64,000 nucleotides of DNA from the NCBI RefSeq assembly GCF_015752315.1, contig NZ_JADOVJ010000001.1, forward strand, positions 992,001 through 1,056,000. The letters run 5' to 3'. The stretch comes from Nocardioides luteus. Its GTDB lineage: Bacteria > Actinomycetota > Actinomycetes > Propionibacteriales > Nocardioidaceae. Under the pieces are notes generated by a model. It did no database searches and was not told where the DNA came from. It saw nothing but the letters and a program-made list of their open reading frames with translations. The translations under genes and the position numbers were made by a program. Positions 8,786 through 17,631 of the stretch are shown piece by piece (position 1 is the stretch's first letter; every line of letters begins with the position of its first letter).

Positions 8786-10864
8786 ATGCGGTCCGCGCTG
8801 GCACGTCTCGCCCACATCACCACGAGCAAGGCCACGGCCTGGGTGGTCCTGGTGATCACGGTCGTCCTGACCGGTGCGGTGATGGTCCTCGGATCGTCGC
8901 TGGGATCCACCAGCGCGGCGCCCGACCCGCTGCCGGCCGACGCGGAGTCGGCCCGGGTGGCGGAGCTCCAGCAGAGCTTTCCGGGAGGCGACGTGTTGCC
9001 CGCGGTCGCCGTGGTCGAGCGCACGGGTGGGCTGAACGCCGATGACCGGGCCTGGATCGCCGAGGTGTCGCAGCGCTGGGCCGAGATCACCGGGAACGAG
9101 GTCTCCCCGCCGATCCCGGCGTCCGACGGCGAGGCCTTGATCGTCGCCATCGACGTCGATGCCGACGTGACCGGACTCGATCTCACCGAGCTGGTCGGCG
9201 ACCTGCGCGAGACGGTCGACGAGGACCGGCCCGACGGTCTCACGGTCCAGCTCACCGGTGGCGCCGCCTTCGCCGCCGACATCTCCTCGGCGTTCGAGGG
9301 TGCCGACCTGCGGCTGCTCCTCGTCACGGCCGCGGTCGTCGCGCTGCTGCTGATCCTGACCTACCGCTCGCCGGTGCTGTGGCTGGTGCCGCTGATCGTG
9401 GTCGCGGTGGCCGACCGCACCGCCGCGGTGGTCACCCAGATCGTCGCGGACTGGACGGGCAGCGGGCTCGACGGCTCGACCTCGGGGATCACCAGCGTGC
9501 TCGTCTTCGGCGCCGGCACCAACTACGCGCTGCTGCTGGTCTCGCGCTACCGCGAGGAGCTCCGCCGGCATGCGCATCATCGCGATGCCCTCGCGGCCGC
9601 GGTCCGTGGCTCCGGCGAGGCGATCGTGGCGAGCAACCTCACGGTCGTGCTCGCCCTGCTCGTGCTGGTGCTCAGCGTCGCACCCAACAGCCGGTCGCTG
9701 GGGGTCTCGGCCGCCATCGGCCTGCTCGTGGCGCTGCTGTTCGCCCTCTTCGCGCTGCCTGCCGCGCTGTCGTTGTTCGGCCGGGGCCTCTTCTGGCCGT
9801 TCGTTCCCCGAGACGGCGACGACGAGAAGTCCCGAGACGGCGTCTGGTTCCGGATCGCCCGCGCCGTCGTGAGCCGCCCCGCGGCGGTGCTGGCCGTGGC
9901 CGCGGTGATCCTCGGCGTACTCGCCTCCGGTCTTCTCGGAGTCAAGGTCGGGCTGTCGCAGACGGACCAGTTCCGGGTCCAGGCCGAGTCCGTCGATGGT
10001 CTGGAGACGCTCTCGAAGCACTTCCCGCCCGGTTCCTCCGATCCGGTGACGATCGTGGTCGGAGCCGACCAGGCCGACGCGGTGCTTGCGCAGGTCAACC
10101 GGATCGACGGCGTGGACAGCGCACGTCCCTCGGGCGAGAGCGGTGACCTGGCGAAGATCACCGCGACCCTGGACGCCGCTCCGGCGACCCCGGAGAGCAT
10201 CCGGACGATCGAGACGATGCGCAGCGAGCTGGCCGGATCGGGAGCGCTCGTCGGCGGCAGCGTGGCCAAGGACCTCGACAGCCGCAACGGTGCGGAGCGA
10301 GATCTCATGGTCATCGTGCCGTTGATCCTGCTGGTCGTGCTGCTCGTGCTCTTCGTGGTGCTGCGGTCGATCGTGACGCCGCTGGTGCTCGTCACCATCA
10401 GCGTGATCGCGACCCTGGCCGCCCTCGGCCTGGGCGCCTGGATGAGCACCCACGTCTTCGGGTTCCCCGCCCTCGACGTGAGCACACCGATCTACGCCTT
10501 CCTGTTTCTGGTCGCCCTCGGCATCGACTACACGGTGTTCCTCGTCCTGCGTGCCCGGGAGGAGGCGGCCGAGCACGACACCGTCGATGCGATGGTCATG
10601 GCGGTCGGGCTGACCGGTGGGGTCATCACCAGCGCCGGCATCGTGCTGGCCGCGGTGTTCGCGGTGCTCGGTGTGCTGCCCTTGATCACGCTGACCCAGG
10701 TGGGCCTGATCGTGGGCCTGGGCATCCTGCTGGACACGTTCCTGGTCCGCACCGTCGTCGTGCCCGCGGTCTTTGCGCTGGTCGGCGACCGGATCTGGTG
10801 GCCGGCGGCGATCGCCCGCCGGCGCACCAGAGAGACCGAGGAGGCGGTCAGCGACCCGCGGTGA
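8786..10864 (+). CDS. MMPL/RND family transporter
   Basis: The protein has 692 residues in two similar halves, each with one N-terminal membrane helix, a large outside loop and a block of about five helices. The SLGSTSAAPDPLPADAESARVAEL segment and the GAGTNYALLLVSRYREEL and FLVALGIDYTVFLVLRARE pairs are typical of actinobacterial MMPL proteins that export lipids or hydrophobic compounds. AAGGAAAGG lies 8 bases before the ATG at 8786, favouring it over the ATG at 8744. It follows the SDR gene by 47 bases and may export the product of the lipid-modification operon. Its 3' end overlaps the convergent oxygenase gene by 17 bases. Confidence 0.86.
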   Translation: MRSALARLAHITTSKATAWVVLVITVVLTGAVMVLGSSLGSTSAAPDPLPADAESARVAELQQSFPGGDVLPAVAVVERTGGLNADDRAWIAEVSQRWAEITGNEVSPPIPASDGEALIVAIDVDADVTGLDLTELVGDLRETVDEDRPDGLTVQLTGGAAFAADISSAFEGADLRLLLVTAAVVALLLILTYRSPVLWLVPLIVVAVADRTAAVVTQIVADWTGSGLDGSTSGITSVLVFGAGTNYALLLVSRYREELRRHAHHRDALAAAVRGSGEAIVASNLTVVLALLVLVLSVAPNSRSLGVSAAIGLLVALLFALFALPAALSLFGRGLFWPFVPRDGDDEKSRDGVWFRIARAVVSRPAAVLAVAAVILGVLASGLLGVKVGLSQTDQFRVQAESVDGLETLSKHFPPGSSDPVTIVVGADQADAVLAQVNRIDGVDSARPSGESGDLAKITATLDAAPATPESIRTIETMRSELAGSGALVGGSVAKDLDSRNGAERDLMVIVPLILLVVLLVLFVVLRSIVTPLVLVTISVIATLAALGLGAWMSTHVFGFPALDVSTPIYAFLFLVALGIDYTVFLVLRAREEAAEHDTVDAMVMAVGLTGGVITSAGIVLAAVFAVLGVLPLITLTQVGLIVGLGILLDTFLVRTVVVPAVFALVGDRIWWPAAIARRRTRETEEAVSDPR

Positions 10865-11888
10865 GCACCCGGGCAGCCTCGCGATCCGCGGCGGCGTTGA
10901 GGACTCCGGCACGGGAGCCGGCGAGCTTAGCGGCGATGTGCTCGTCGACGGTGACGTCGCGGTAGAGACGTGGGTGCTCGTCGTCGACGAACCCCGGCAG
11001 CGGACCGATCACCGCCTCGGCGTCGCCGTCGAAGAAGTACGCAGCCGACCGGCGCCGCCGGATGGTGCCACCGACGATCGGAGGCTTGACCCGGTGCAGG
11101 GTCGAGAGCCACTGCTCGTTGGTGAGTCTGGTCGTGAGGTCGCCGAGGTTGATCAGCAGCGCCCCGTCGGCCGGGCTGACGTCGTGCCACTCGCCCCCGT
11201 GGAGGACCTGCAGGCCCTTGACCTGGTCGGCCCAGAGGATCGTGACGATCCCGTAGTCGGTGTGCTCGCCCATCCCGATCATGTCCTCGTCGACCTCGAC
11301 CCGGGTGCCCTCGGGCAGGGCGTAGTTGTTCATCCGGAGGACCTCGATCGGGTGCGTCGCGAGGCGAGAGATCGCGCCGCGCTCCAGGCCGAGCGCGTCC
11401 TCGAAGACGGTGACCATGGTGCGCGCGACCCGGGCGGCCTCGGCGCGCCAGGCGTCGATGCGCACCTGGAAGTCCGGGACCTCCGGCCAGGTGTTCTCCG
11501 CGTAGTGCGCCTCGACGAGCTCGGCCTCGGGGTGGTCGGAGACCGAGGAGCCGACGTTGAAGGCCTCGAAGAAGTCCTTCATCCGGGTCTCGGACTGCAC
11601 GCCGGCGCTGAGCGCGAGCGTCTCCGACTTGGGCGGGGTGTAGCCGCGGTTCTCGACGGCCGGTCGGCGCCAGCGGCTCTTCTCCGCCGTCGGCAGCGCG
11701 AAGAAGTCGTCCATCGCCGAGGCGAGACCCTCGGCCGTAGAAGGCGCGACGCCGTGGCCGAGGATCTGGATGAAGCCGACCTCACGGCAGGCGGTGTCGA
11801 TCGCGGCCGCGACGGCTGCCTTCTCCGCGGGCGTCCCGCCCTGGACGTACGCAGCGATGTCGACGGCGGGGACGTGGAAGGTGTTCAC
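10848..11888 (-). CDS. Isopenicillin N synthase family 2-oxoglutarate/Fe(II) oxygenase
   Basis: The protein has 346 residues. The double-stranded beta-helix iron site is complete: H209 and D211 in GEHTDYG, H265 in LHRV, and the R280-x-S282 type cosubstrate motif region RRRSAAYFF. An N-terminal DIOX_N-type segment with REVGFIQILGHGV is also present. Such proteins hydroxylate or desaturate small molecules; the substrate here is unknown. The GTG at 11888 is supported by GGAGG seven bases upstream. The in-frame sequence upstream remains open to about 12083 but looks non-conserved. It is convergent with and overlaps the MMPL gene. Confidence 0.87.
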   Translation of the reverse strand: MNTFHVPAVDIAAYVQGGTPAEKAAVAAAIDTACREVGFIQILGHGVAPSTAEGLASAMDDFFALPTAEKSRWRRPAVENRGYTPPKSETLALSAGVQSETRMKDFFEAFNVGSSVSDHPEAELVEAHYAENTWPEVPDFQVRIDAWRAEAARVARTMVTVFEDALGLERGAISRLATHPIEVLRMNNYALPEGTRVEVDEDMIGMGEHTDYGIVTILWADQVKGLQVLHGGEWHDVSPADGALLINLGDLTTRLTNEQWLSTLHRVKPPIVGGTIRRRRSAAYFFDGDAEAVIGPLPGFVDDEHPRLYRDVTVDEHIAAKLAGSRAGVLNAAADREAARVLTAGR

Positions 11889-12094
11889 GCGACCGCCTCC
11901 GTAGCGCAAGCGCCAGAATACGGACACGGTCGTGTGATGATCGGACGGTTCGCTCGCTGACGCTCGCTCACGGGTGCTCTCCTTGTTCGGGGCAGACGGT
12001 TGGTCTCGCCCGGAGGTGTCCGCTTTCCCGGCCTGGAGGCCTTGCTGTCCGTTGAACTCGGGCACCACCACAGTAGAGCGCCGACGTTTCGGAG
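11889..12094. other. Intergenic region with REP-like core upstream of the oxygenase
   Basis: No independent gene is visible in these 206 bases. On the minus strand the oxygenase frame stays open through most of it, but codon use becomes irregular. A run CGCTCGCTGACGCTCGCTC at about 11951-11969 resembles the core of the repeat found in the benC-FCD linker (reverse complement of 20988-21003). Promoter elements of the oxygenase are presumably here but I could not define them. Confidence 0.4.
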
Positions 12095-12802
12095 CTATTT
12101 CGGGCCGAGGTGCTCGTCGAAGAAGGCGAAGATGCGTCGCCAGGCGTCCTCCGCCTCGGGCTCGGAGTAGTTGTAGCCGACCACCCGTTCCAGCGTGGGA
12201 ACCGGACGGGGGAAGCCCCAGTCGTTCATGAAGCTGTGCCCGACCTCGGGGTACTCCTTGAGGTCGCGGGGCACATCGCCCGCGGCGAGCGCCGCCTCGA
12301 CCTTGTGCACGGCGCCGGGCAGCAACCGGTCCTTGGCGCCGAAGCTCGCCACTATCGGACACGACGAGCTCAGCGCGGACAGGTCCCGCGGCAGCACCCC
12401 GTAGTTGGGTGCGGCCGCGTCGAAGATGCCCCGCGGAGCCAGCAGGAGCGTGAAGCCGCCGCCCATGCAGAAGCCGACGATGCCGACCTTGCCGGTGCAG
12501 CGGGGGTCGGCGACGAGGTGGTCGCGAGCGGCGATCAGGTCGTCGACCGCGGTGCCCTTGCCGGTCACCAGCGACTTCATCGTGCTGACGACGCAGCCGA
12601 CCTTCGGGCCGCGATGGTAGAGCTCCGGCGTCAGCGCCAGGTAGCCGTTGGCAGCGATCCGGTCGCCGATCCGCTGGACGTCCGCGCTCACGCCCATCAG
12701 GTCCTGCACGACGACCACGCCGGGCCAGGGGCCGTCGCCTTCGGGCACCGCCAGGTAGCCACGCGTCGGTCCGGCGGGCGCCGCATAGTCGATCATCGAC
12801 AT
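12095..12802 (-). CDS. Dienelactone hydrolase family protein
   Basis: The protein has 235 residues, the normal family length. The catalytic triad is readable: nucleophile C112 in GFCMGGG, D158 in GAKDR and H189 in EVGHSF. The glutamate that activates the cysteine in classical dienelactone hydrolase is replaced by D34 (VQDLMG). Classical members open dienelactones in chloroaromatic degradation, but many homologues act on other esters. GAGGTGA stands five bases before the ATG at 12802. The position near cat genes is suggestive, yet no chlorocatechol genes are present, so the substrate is left open. Confidence 0.87.
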   Translation of the reverse strand: MSMIDYAAPAGPTRGYLAVPEGDGPWPGVVVVQDLMGVSADVQRIGDRIAANGYLALTPELYHRGPKVGCVVSTMKSLVTGKGTAVDDLIAARDHLVADPRCTGKVGIVGFCMGGGFTLLLAPRGIFDAAAPNYGVLPRDLSALSSSCPIVASFGAKDRLLPGAVHKVEAALAAGDVPRDLKEYPEVGHSFMNDWGFPRPVPTLERVVGYNYSEPEAEDAWRRIFAFFDEHLGPK

Positions 12803-12849
12803 CTCATCACCTCGGGCGCCCATCCTTGCAGGTCGGACGACCCGTCGGA

Positions 12850-13533
12850 CTACGACTGGTCGATCAGCAGGTCGGCGACGGCGCTCGGGGCCTCCCGCAT
12901 CGCGTTGTGGGCGGTCGGGATGTCGTGAACGCGCCAACCCGGCTCGGCTCGGAGCCGGGTGCGGAGTCCGGTGAAAGGGGTGTCGTCCTCCCACCCGGAG
13001 CAGTAGACGAAGTCGCGACGTGGGACCCGGTCGACGGCGCCGGTGAGCCGGATCCTCTGCACGAGCGAGGGGAGCGGATGAGGACGACGGCGGGCGTCAC
13101 CGCCGTGCGGCGCACGGAAGGGCGGACGGACGGCGTATCCCGTGTCTGCCGCTCCGTCGACGAACGACCGCCGGTACGCGTCCGTGGTCAAGGACCAGCA
13201 CGACTCCCCGTCGTTCGGCACATAGGCGTCGAGATGGACCAGACGTGCGATGCGGGTGGCTGCCCGGTCCGCGGCGGCCGAGATCACCATCCCACCGTAG
13301 CTGTGCCCGACGAGCGTCGCTTCGGTGATCTCGGCGGACTCGAGAAGCCGCACGACGTCGTCGGCATGGGTGTCGAGGTTGGCGCGGGCCACCGTTGCGC
13401 CGTCGTCCTGGGGTCGCAGACCGGTCAGGGTCAGCGGATGCACGGTGTGCCCGGCGGCCTCCAGCAGCGGGGTCACCGTCTCGAACGCCCAGGAACCGTG
13501 CCATGCGCCGGGGACGAGTACGAACGTTGCCAT
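12850..13533 (-). CDS. Alpha/beta hydrolase (methylesterase/salicylate-binding-protein type)
   Basis: The protein has 227 residues. It opens FVLVPGAWHGSW, the oxyanion-hole segment of the MES/hydroxynitrile lyase-like group. The nucleophile is S78 in GHSYGG and the catalytic histidine is H209 in IPTAHNAM. No signal peptide is seen. It is divergent from the AraC regulator at 13619, which is therefore the likely controller. An enol-lactone or ester substrate from the neighbouring aromatic pathway is possible but unsupported. Confidence 0.83.
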   Translation of the reverse strand: MATFVLVPGAWHGSWAFETVTPLLEAAGHTVHPLTLTGLRPQDDGATVARANLDTHADDVVRLLESAEITEATLVGHSYGGMVISAAADRAATRIARLVHLDAYVPNDGESCWSLTTDAYRRSFVDGAADTGYAVRPPFRAPHGGDARRRPHPLPSLVQRIRLTGAVDRVPRRDFVYCSGWEDDTPFTGLRTRLRAEPGWRVHDIPTAHNAMREAPSAVADLLIDQS

Positions 13534-13604
13534 CGCATATCTCCTTGGGTCACCGGTTGGGTTCCGGACCAGGTCATCACCCCGCAGGCATGGCTCGCTA
13601 CCGA

Positions 13605-13610
13605 TAAAAT
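13605..13610 (+). promoter_or_regulatory. -10 element suggesting a leaderless AraC regulator transcript
   Basis: TAAAAT matches the TATAAT consensus at five of six bases and ends eight bases before the ATG at 13619. There is no Shine-Dalgarno sequence before that ATG, so transcription probably starts at or next to the start codon. A good -35 is not seen. Confidence 0.45.
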
Positions 13611-13618
13611 GCCAGCTG

Positions 13619-14416
13619 ATGCCTGTTGCACGCCAAGATCCCGCACCGGCGGTGGTGACCTCCCGGACATGGCCGTCGGGTGGACGGCACGTGTGGCCGT
13701 CGGGCGGCTCCAGCTCCGCGCAGACCCACGTACGTGGCCACCTGGTCTACGCCGCCACGGGCGTCCTGACGGTCCACACCGACCGCGGCACCTCGGTGGT
13801 GCCGGCCAACCGGGTCGCATGGACACCGGCCCGAACCCTCCATCGGCACACGGCCCACGGCGACACGGACATGCGGATCGTCTTTCTTCCGCCGTCCCTG
13901 GCCCGACGCATGCCGGAGCGACCGGCGGTGTTCTTGGCCACCGGGCTCGCTCGCGAGCTGCTGCTGGCCCTCACCGGACGTCACGACGATGATGTCCCCG
14001 GATACGACTCGGCTGCGCGCGCTCGTCTCCACAGAGTCCTGGTCGATGAGCTCCGAGAGGTGCATCTGCAGCCCCTCCACCTCCCGGACCCGCAGGACGA
14101 TCGGTTGCAGGCTCTCGCGCGGAGGCTGTCCGAGCATCCGGCTGACAACAGCTCTCTGACCGAGCTGGGAAGGTCGGTCGGTGCGAGCTCCCGCACGCTC
14201 AGCCGGCTGCTGCGCAACGAGCTCGGCATGACCTTCTACGAGTGGCGTACCCAGCTCCGCATCTACCACGCACTCGTACTGCTGGCTGAGGGCTACGACG
14301 TCACCCGGACCGCCCACGCCTGCGGCTGGGCGGCCCCGAGCGGTTTCATCGCGGCCTTCACGAGCATCCTGGGGAGCACCCCCGGTCGCTACCAGGCCGA
14401 TCGCAGGCGGTCCTAG
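13619..14416 (+). CDS. AraC family transcriptional regulator
   Basis: The protein has 265 residues. The N-terminal part (about 20-110) reads as a cupin effector-binding domain. The C-terminal 100 residues hold two helix-turn-helix units: SLTELGRSVGASSRTLSRLL and VTRTAHACGWAAPSGFIAAF, ending in the family-typical GSTPGRYQ. It lies divergent from the MES-like hydrolase, which it may control, and overlaps the convergent catC gene by four bases. The ATG at 13619 lacks a ribosome site but follows a good -10 element, so it may be leaderless. Confidence 0.84.
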   Translation: MPVARQDPAPAVVTSRTWPSGGRHVWPSGGSSSAQTHVRGHLVYAATGVLTVHTDRGTSVVPANRVAWTPARTLHRHTAHGDTDMRIVFLPPSLARRMPERPAVFLATGLARELLLALTGRHDDDVPGYDSAARARLHRVLVDELREVHLQPLHLPDPQDDRLQALARRLSEHPADNSSLTELGRSVGASSRTLSRLLRNELGMTFYEWRTQLRIYHALVLLAEGYDVTRTAHACGWAAPSGFIAAFTSILGSTPGRYQADRRRS

Positions 14417-14691
14417 TCCACCTTGGACGGGTGTTTCGCCAGCGGGGTGACCTGGACGTCCATGTAGGGGAACAGCGGCAGGCCGGAGAGGATCTGGTGC
14501 AGCTCGTCGTGGGACTCGACGTCGAAGACCGAGAAGTTGGCGTACTCCCCGGCGATCCGCCACAGGTGCGGCCACTTGCCGGCGCGCTGGAGCTCCTGGG
14601 CGTAGGCCTTCTCGCGGGCGATCGTGTCGTCGCGGACGTCCGGATCCAGGTCGTGCGGGATCCGGACGTCCATGCGTACGTGATAGAGCAT
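14413..14691 (-). CDS. catC: Muconolactone delta-isomerase
   Basis: The protein has 92 residues, the family length. MLYHVRMDVRIPHDLDPD and the ending FPYMDVQVTPLAKHPS are characteristic of CatC. It moves the double bond of muconolactone to give 3-oxoadipate enol-lactone in the beta-ketoadipate pathway. Small decameric cytosolic enzyme. The start shares one base with the catA stop (TGATG), so translation is coupled. It is the last gene of the LysR-catB-catA-catC operon. The next enzyme, enol-lactone hydrolase, is not recognisable beside it. Confidence 0.95.
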   Translation of the reverse strand: MLYHVRMDVRIPHDLDPDVRDDTIAREKAYAQELQRAGKWPHLWRIAGEYANFSVFDVESHDELHQILSGLPLFPYMDVQVTPLAKHPSKVD

Positions 14692-15566
14692 CAGCCGCGA
14701 ACCGGGTCGAGCACGAAGCCGTAGTCGACGCTGACGGAGCCGTCCTCGTTGGCGACGGGGGCGAGCACCAGCTCGGGCTTGACGGCCGAGGCGATGTCGT
14801 CGTCGTTGTGCTCGTCGCCGGGGAAGTAGAGCTGGGCGGTGAGGAGCTCGTGGCCCGGGGCCGACACCTTGACGTGCAGGTGGGCCGGACGCCAGGCGTG
14901 CCAGCCGGCGGCGGCGATGAGCTTGCCGCAGGAGCCGTCGGTCGGGATCTGGTAGGGCGCCGGCTGGATCGTGTGGATCTCGAAGGCCCCGTCGGCCCCG
15001 ACGGTGAAGCTGCCGCGCAGGTTCCACTCCGGGATGCCGGGAGCGAACTGCGAGTAGAAGCCGTCGGCGTCGGCGTGCCAGAGCTCGACCTTGGCGCCGT
15101 CGAGCGGGGTGCCGTCGGTCGAGGTGATCGTGCCGGTCCAGGTCAGCGGCGTGCCGGACTCGCCCTCGCGCATCGGGATGGTGCCGTTCGCGCCCTGCTC
15201 CGGGGCGGCGGGGACGTAGTAGGGGCCCTCGATGGTGCCCTTGTTGCCCTCGCGGTGCTCGGTGGCGACCTTCTCGACCTCGTGCTCGACCCAGACGTCG
15301 AGGAAGAGCGGCCACTCGCCGTCCTTGCCGACCTGGATCAGCCACGCCTTGAGCGCGTTGTACTCGTCGTAGCTGACCTTCTCCTCGCGGATCGTCTCGT
15401 AGACCGCGTTGAGGACGCGCTTGGCGAGCCGGTCGACGCGCTCCGGCGGGGTGTCCTTGACGGCCTCGAAGGGCGACTTGTCGGCGGCGAAGCGCTCGGT
15501 GGCGGAGGCACCTGAGGCGGCCGCGGTGGCAGCCTCGGCGGACTCGAGGGTCTGGTCGGTGGTCAT
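14691..15566 (-). CDS. catA: Catechol 1,2-dioxygenase (intradiol, ortho cleavage)
   Basis: The protein has 291 residues. An N-terminal helical dimer domain is followed by the intradiol core with EGPYYVPAAPE, VELWHADADGFYSQF and the ligand segment WRPAHLHVKVSAPGHELLTAQLYFPGD. These supply the two tyrosine and two histidine ligands of Fe(III). It cleaves catechol to cis,cis-muconate. The first 30 residues are alanine-rich and poorly conserved. The gene sits between catB (37-base gap) and catC (one-base overlap). It receives catechol from the ben genes and probably from the phenol hydroxylase at 42-44 kb. Confidence 0.96.
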   Translation of the reverse strand: MTTDQTLESAEAATAAASGASATERFAADKSPFEAVKDTPPERVDRLAKRVLNAVYETIREEKVSYDEYNALKAWLIQVGKDGEWPLFLDVWVEHEVEKVATEHREGNKGTIEGPYYVPAAPEQGANGTIPMREGESGTPLTWTGTITSTDGTPLDGAKVELWHADADGFYSQFAPGIPEWNLRGSFTVGADGAFEIHTIQPAPYQIPTDGSCGKLIAAAGWHAWRPAHLHVKVSAPGHELLTAQLYFPGDEHNDDDIASAVKPELVLAPVANEDGSVSVDYGFVLDPVRG

Positions 15567-15603
15567 GGTGTGTCCTCTCGTGTTGCGGTGTGGGGTCTGG
15601 TGT

Positions 15604-16707
15604 TCAGTTGTCGGTGCGGTAGTGATCGAGCTTCTCGGCATCGATCTCGACCCCGAGGCCGGCACCAGGACGTACGGCGAGCTCGCCGTCGCGGATCTCG
15701 AGCGGCTCGGTGAGCAGGTCATCGGCCATGTCGAGGAAGTTGGAGAGCTCACCGGCGCGGCGGGAGGTGAGCCGGTGGGCCGCGCCGAAGGCGATCGAGC
15801 AGGCGCTGCCGAGCTGGCCGTCGATCTGGTTGCCCATCACGACCTCCAGCCCGAGTCCCTCGGCGAGATGGAGCACCTGCTGCGAGCCGGTGAAGCCGGT
15901 GCGCGCGGTCTTGATGCTGATCGCGGTGGCGGAGCCACCGAGCACCTCGCGGGTGACGTCGGCCGCCGTCGGGACCGACTCGTCGGCGATGAACGGCACG
16001 TCGATCTGGCTGACCAGCCAGCGCCGCCCGAGCACGTCGTCGGCCGGGTTGAGCTCCTCGGCGAAGAGCAGGTCCAGGTCGGCCATCTGCTTCATCGCCC
16101 GGGCGGACTCGGCCGCGGTCCAGCCGCGGTTGCCGTCGACGTACAGCTCGATCTCGGCGCCGAACCGCTCGCGCAGCGCACGGACGACGGCGGTGTCGAG
16201 CTCGACGGGGGAGCGGCCGACCTTCACCTTGAACGTCGAGATGCCGTACGTCTCCCGCATCCGCTCCGCCTCGGCGACCATCGCCTCGGGCCCGTCGAAG
16301 CCGAGCATGTGGGAGACCCGCATCCGGTCGGTGAAGGCACCGAGGAGGTCGACGACCCGCAGGTCGAGGGTCTTGCCCAGGGCGTCCCACATGGCCATGT
16401 CGACGGCGGCCTTGGCGGTGGGGTTGCCGACGGTGCGCTCCATCAGGGCCCGGGCGTTCTCGCGCTCGAGCAGGGTGAGCCCGGCGAGCTGCGGGGCGAA
16501 GAGCTGGTCGATCACGGCGATGATCCCGGCCTGCGTCTCGCCGTAGGTGAACGGCCGCGGCGGCGCCTCGGCGATGCCGACGACACCGTCGTCGGTGTGG
16601 ACCCGGACCAGCACGTGCTGGGCGGTGTGGACCTCGCCGGAGGCGAAGCGCAGCGGCTTGCGGTAGGGGATGGCGAAGGGGATCGCCTCGATCTTGGTGA
16701 TCTTCAT
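15604..16707 (-). CDS. catB: Muconate cycloisomerase
   Basis: The protein has 367 residues of the enolase superfamily. The catalytic lysine motif KVKVGR, metal ligands in VDGNRGW, FAEELNP and IADESV, and the second lysine in SIKTARTGF are all present. It converts cis,cis-muconate to muconolactone. Its start overlaps the end of the LysR gene by four bases, placing it in the LysR-catB-catA-catC operon. Chloromuconate cycloisomerases are close relatives, but the linked CatC argues for the ordinary muconate pathway. Confidence 0.95.
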   Translation of the reverse strand: MKITKIEAIPFAIPYRKPLRFASGEVHTAQHVLVRVHTDDGVVGIAEAPPRPFTYGETQAGIIAVIDQLFAPQLAGLTLLERENARALMERTVGNPTAKAAVDMAMWDALGKTLDLRVVDLLGAFTDRMRVSHMLGFDGPEAMVAEAERMRETYGISTFKVKVGRSPVELDTAVVRALRERFGAEIELYVDGNRGWTAAESARAMKQMADLDLLFAEELNPADDVLGRRWLVSQIDVPFIADESVPTAADVTREVLGGSATAISIKTARTGFTGSQQVLHLAEGLGLEVVMGNQIDGQLGSACSIAFGAAHRLTSRRAGELSNFLDMADDLLTEPLEIRDGELAVRPGAGLGVEIDAEKLDHYRTDN

Positions 16708-17615
16708 GACCGGGGAGCTTCCAGACGGGGTGCGGTGAACAGGTCGGCTGCCTCGAGGATCTCGATGACGGCGTCGACGACGGGGTTGTCGTCGTCGGTG
16801 CGGTAGGCGAGGGAGAGTTCGACGCTGCCGGCGTCGAGCAGGTCGCGGAAGACCACGCCCTCCAGCGGAAGGGCACGGACCGAGGCCGGGACGACCGCGA
16901 CGCCGAGGCCTGCGGCGACCAGCGCCAGCAGGACCGCGGTGCTCGGCGCCTCGTGCTCGCGGCGCGGCACGAACCCGGCCTCGCGGCAGCTGCGCAGGAC
17001 GGCCTCGTTGACCGCCGAGTCGCGGGCGCTGTAGGCGATGAAGGGCTCGGTGCGGACGTCGGCCAGCGCCACGACCGGCTCGACGGCGAGCCGGTGGTCG
17101 ACCGGGATGGCGAGCGCGAGGGGCTCGACCTCGAGGGTGCGCAGGGTCAGCCCCTCGCCGATCGCCGGCGGCCGCAGTACGCCGAGGTCGAGCGCCCCGC
17201 TCTGCAGCCGCTCGCACTGGGCCGGCGTGAGCAGGTCGGCGTGGATCTCGAGCGCCACCTCGGGCAGCTCGCGCTTGACCACCCGGGCGATGCCCGGCAG
17301 GTGCGAGAACGAGGCGGTGCCGGTCAGGCCGAGACGGACCAGGCCGTGGCGGCCGGCCCCGATGCGGCGTACGCCTCGGACGCTGTCGTCGATGGCGGAG
17401 AGCACCCGGGCGGCCTCGGTGCGGAGGAACTCGCCGGCGGGGGTGAGGGAGACCTGGCGGGTCGTCCGGGTGAACAGGGTGACGTCGAGCTCGGACTCGA
17501 GCTGGCGGATCGCCTGGGAGAGTGCCGGCTGGGCGATGTGCAGCTGCGCCGCGGCCTGTCCGAAGTGACAGGTCTCGGCGACCGCGGCGAAATACCGCAG
17601 GTGGCGTAGCTCCAT
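16704..17615 (-). CDS. catR: LysR family regulator of the cat/ben genes
   Basis: The protein has 303 residues. The N-terminal helix-turn-helix is MELRHLRYFAAVAETCHFGQ with AAAQLHIAQPALSQAIRQLE; the remaining two-lobed domain is the periplasmic-binding-like effector domain of CatM/BenM-type regulators, which sense muconate and sometimes benzoate. GAGGAG precedes the ATG at 17615. It is first in the cat operon (four-base overlap with catB) and divergent from benA, with a T-N11-A type inverted repeat in between. The name catR reflects position; whether it also controls ben is an inference. Confidence 0.88.
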   Translation of the reverse strand: MELRHLRYFAAVAETCHFGQAAAQLHIAQPALSQAIRQLESELDVTLFTRTTRQVSLTPAGEFLRTEAARVLSAIDDSVRGVRRIGAGRHGLVRLGLTGTASFSHLPGIARVVKRELPEVALEIHADLLTPAQCERLQSGALDLGVLRPPAIGEGLTLRTLEVEPLALAIPVDHRLAVEPVVALADVRTEPFIAYSARDSAVNEAVLRSCREAGFVPRREHEAPSTAVLLALVAAGLGVAVVPASVRALPLEGVVFRDLLDAGSVELSLAYRTDDDNPVVDAVIEILEAADLFTAPRLEAPRS

Positions 17616-17631
17616 GAAGCGCTCCTCAGCA

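Noticed and set aside
8747..10912. A 721-codon minus-strand frame rich in His, Asp and Gln
   Set aside because: Complement of the MMPL membrane helices; no real gene features.
12095..12802. True chlorocatechol-pathway dienelactone hydrolase (clcD)
   Set aside because: The activating glutamate is replaced by aspartate and no chlorocatechol dioxygenase or maleylacetate reductase is nearby. Kept as a family-level call.
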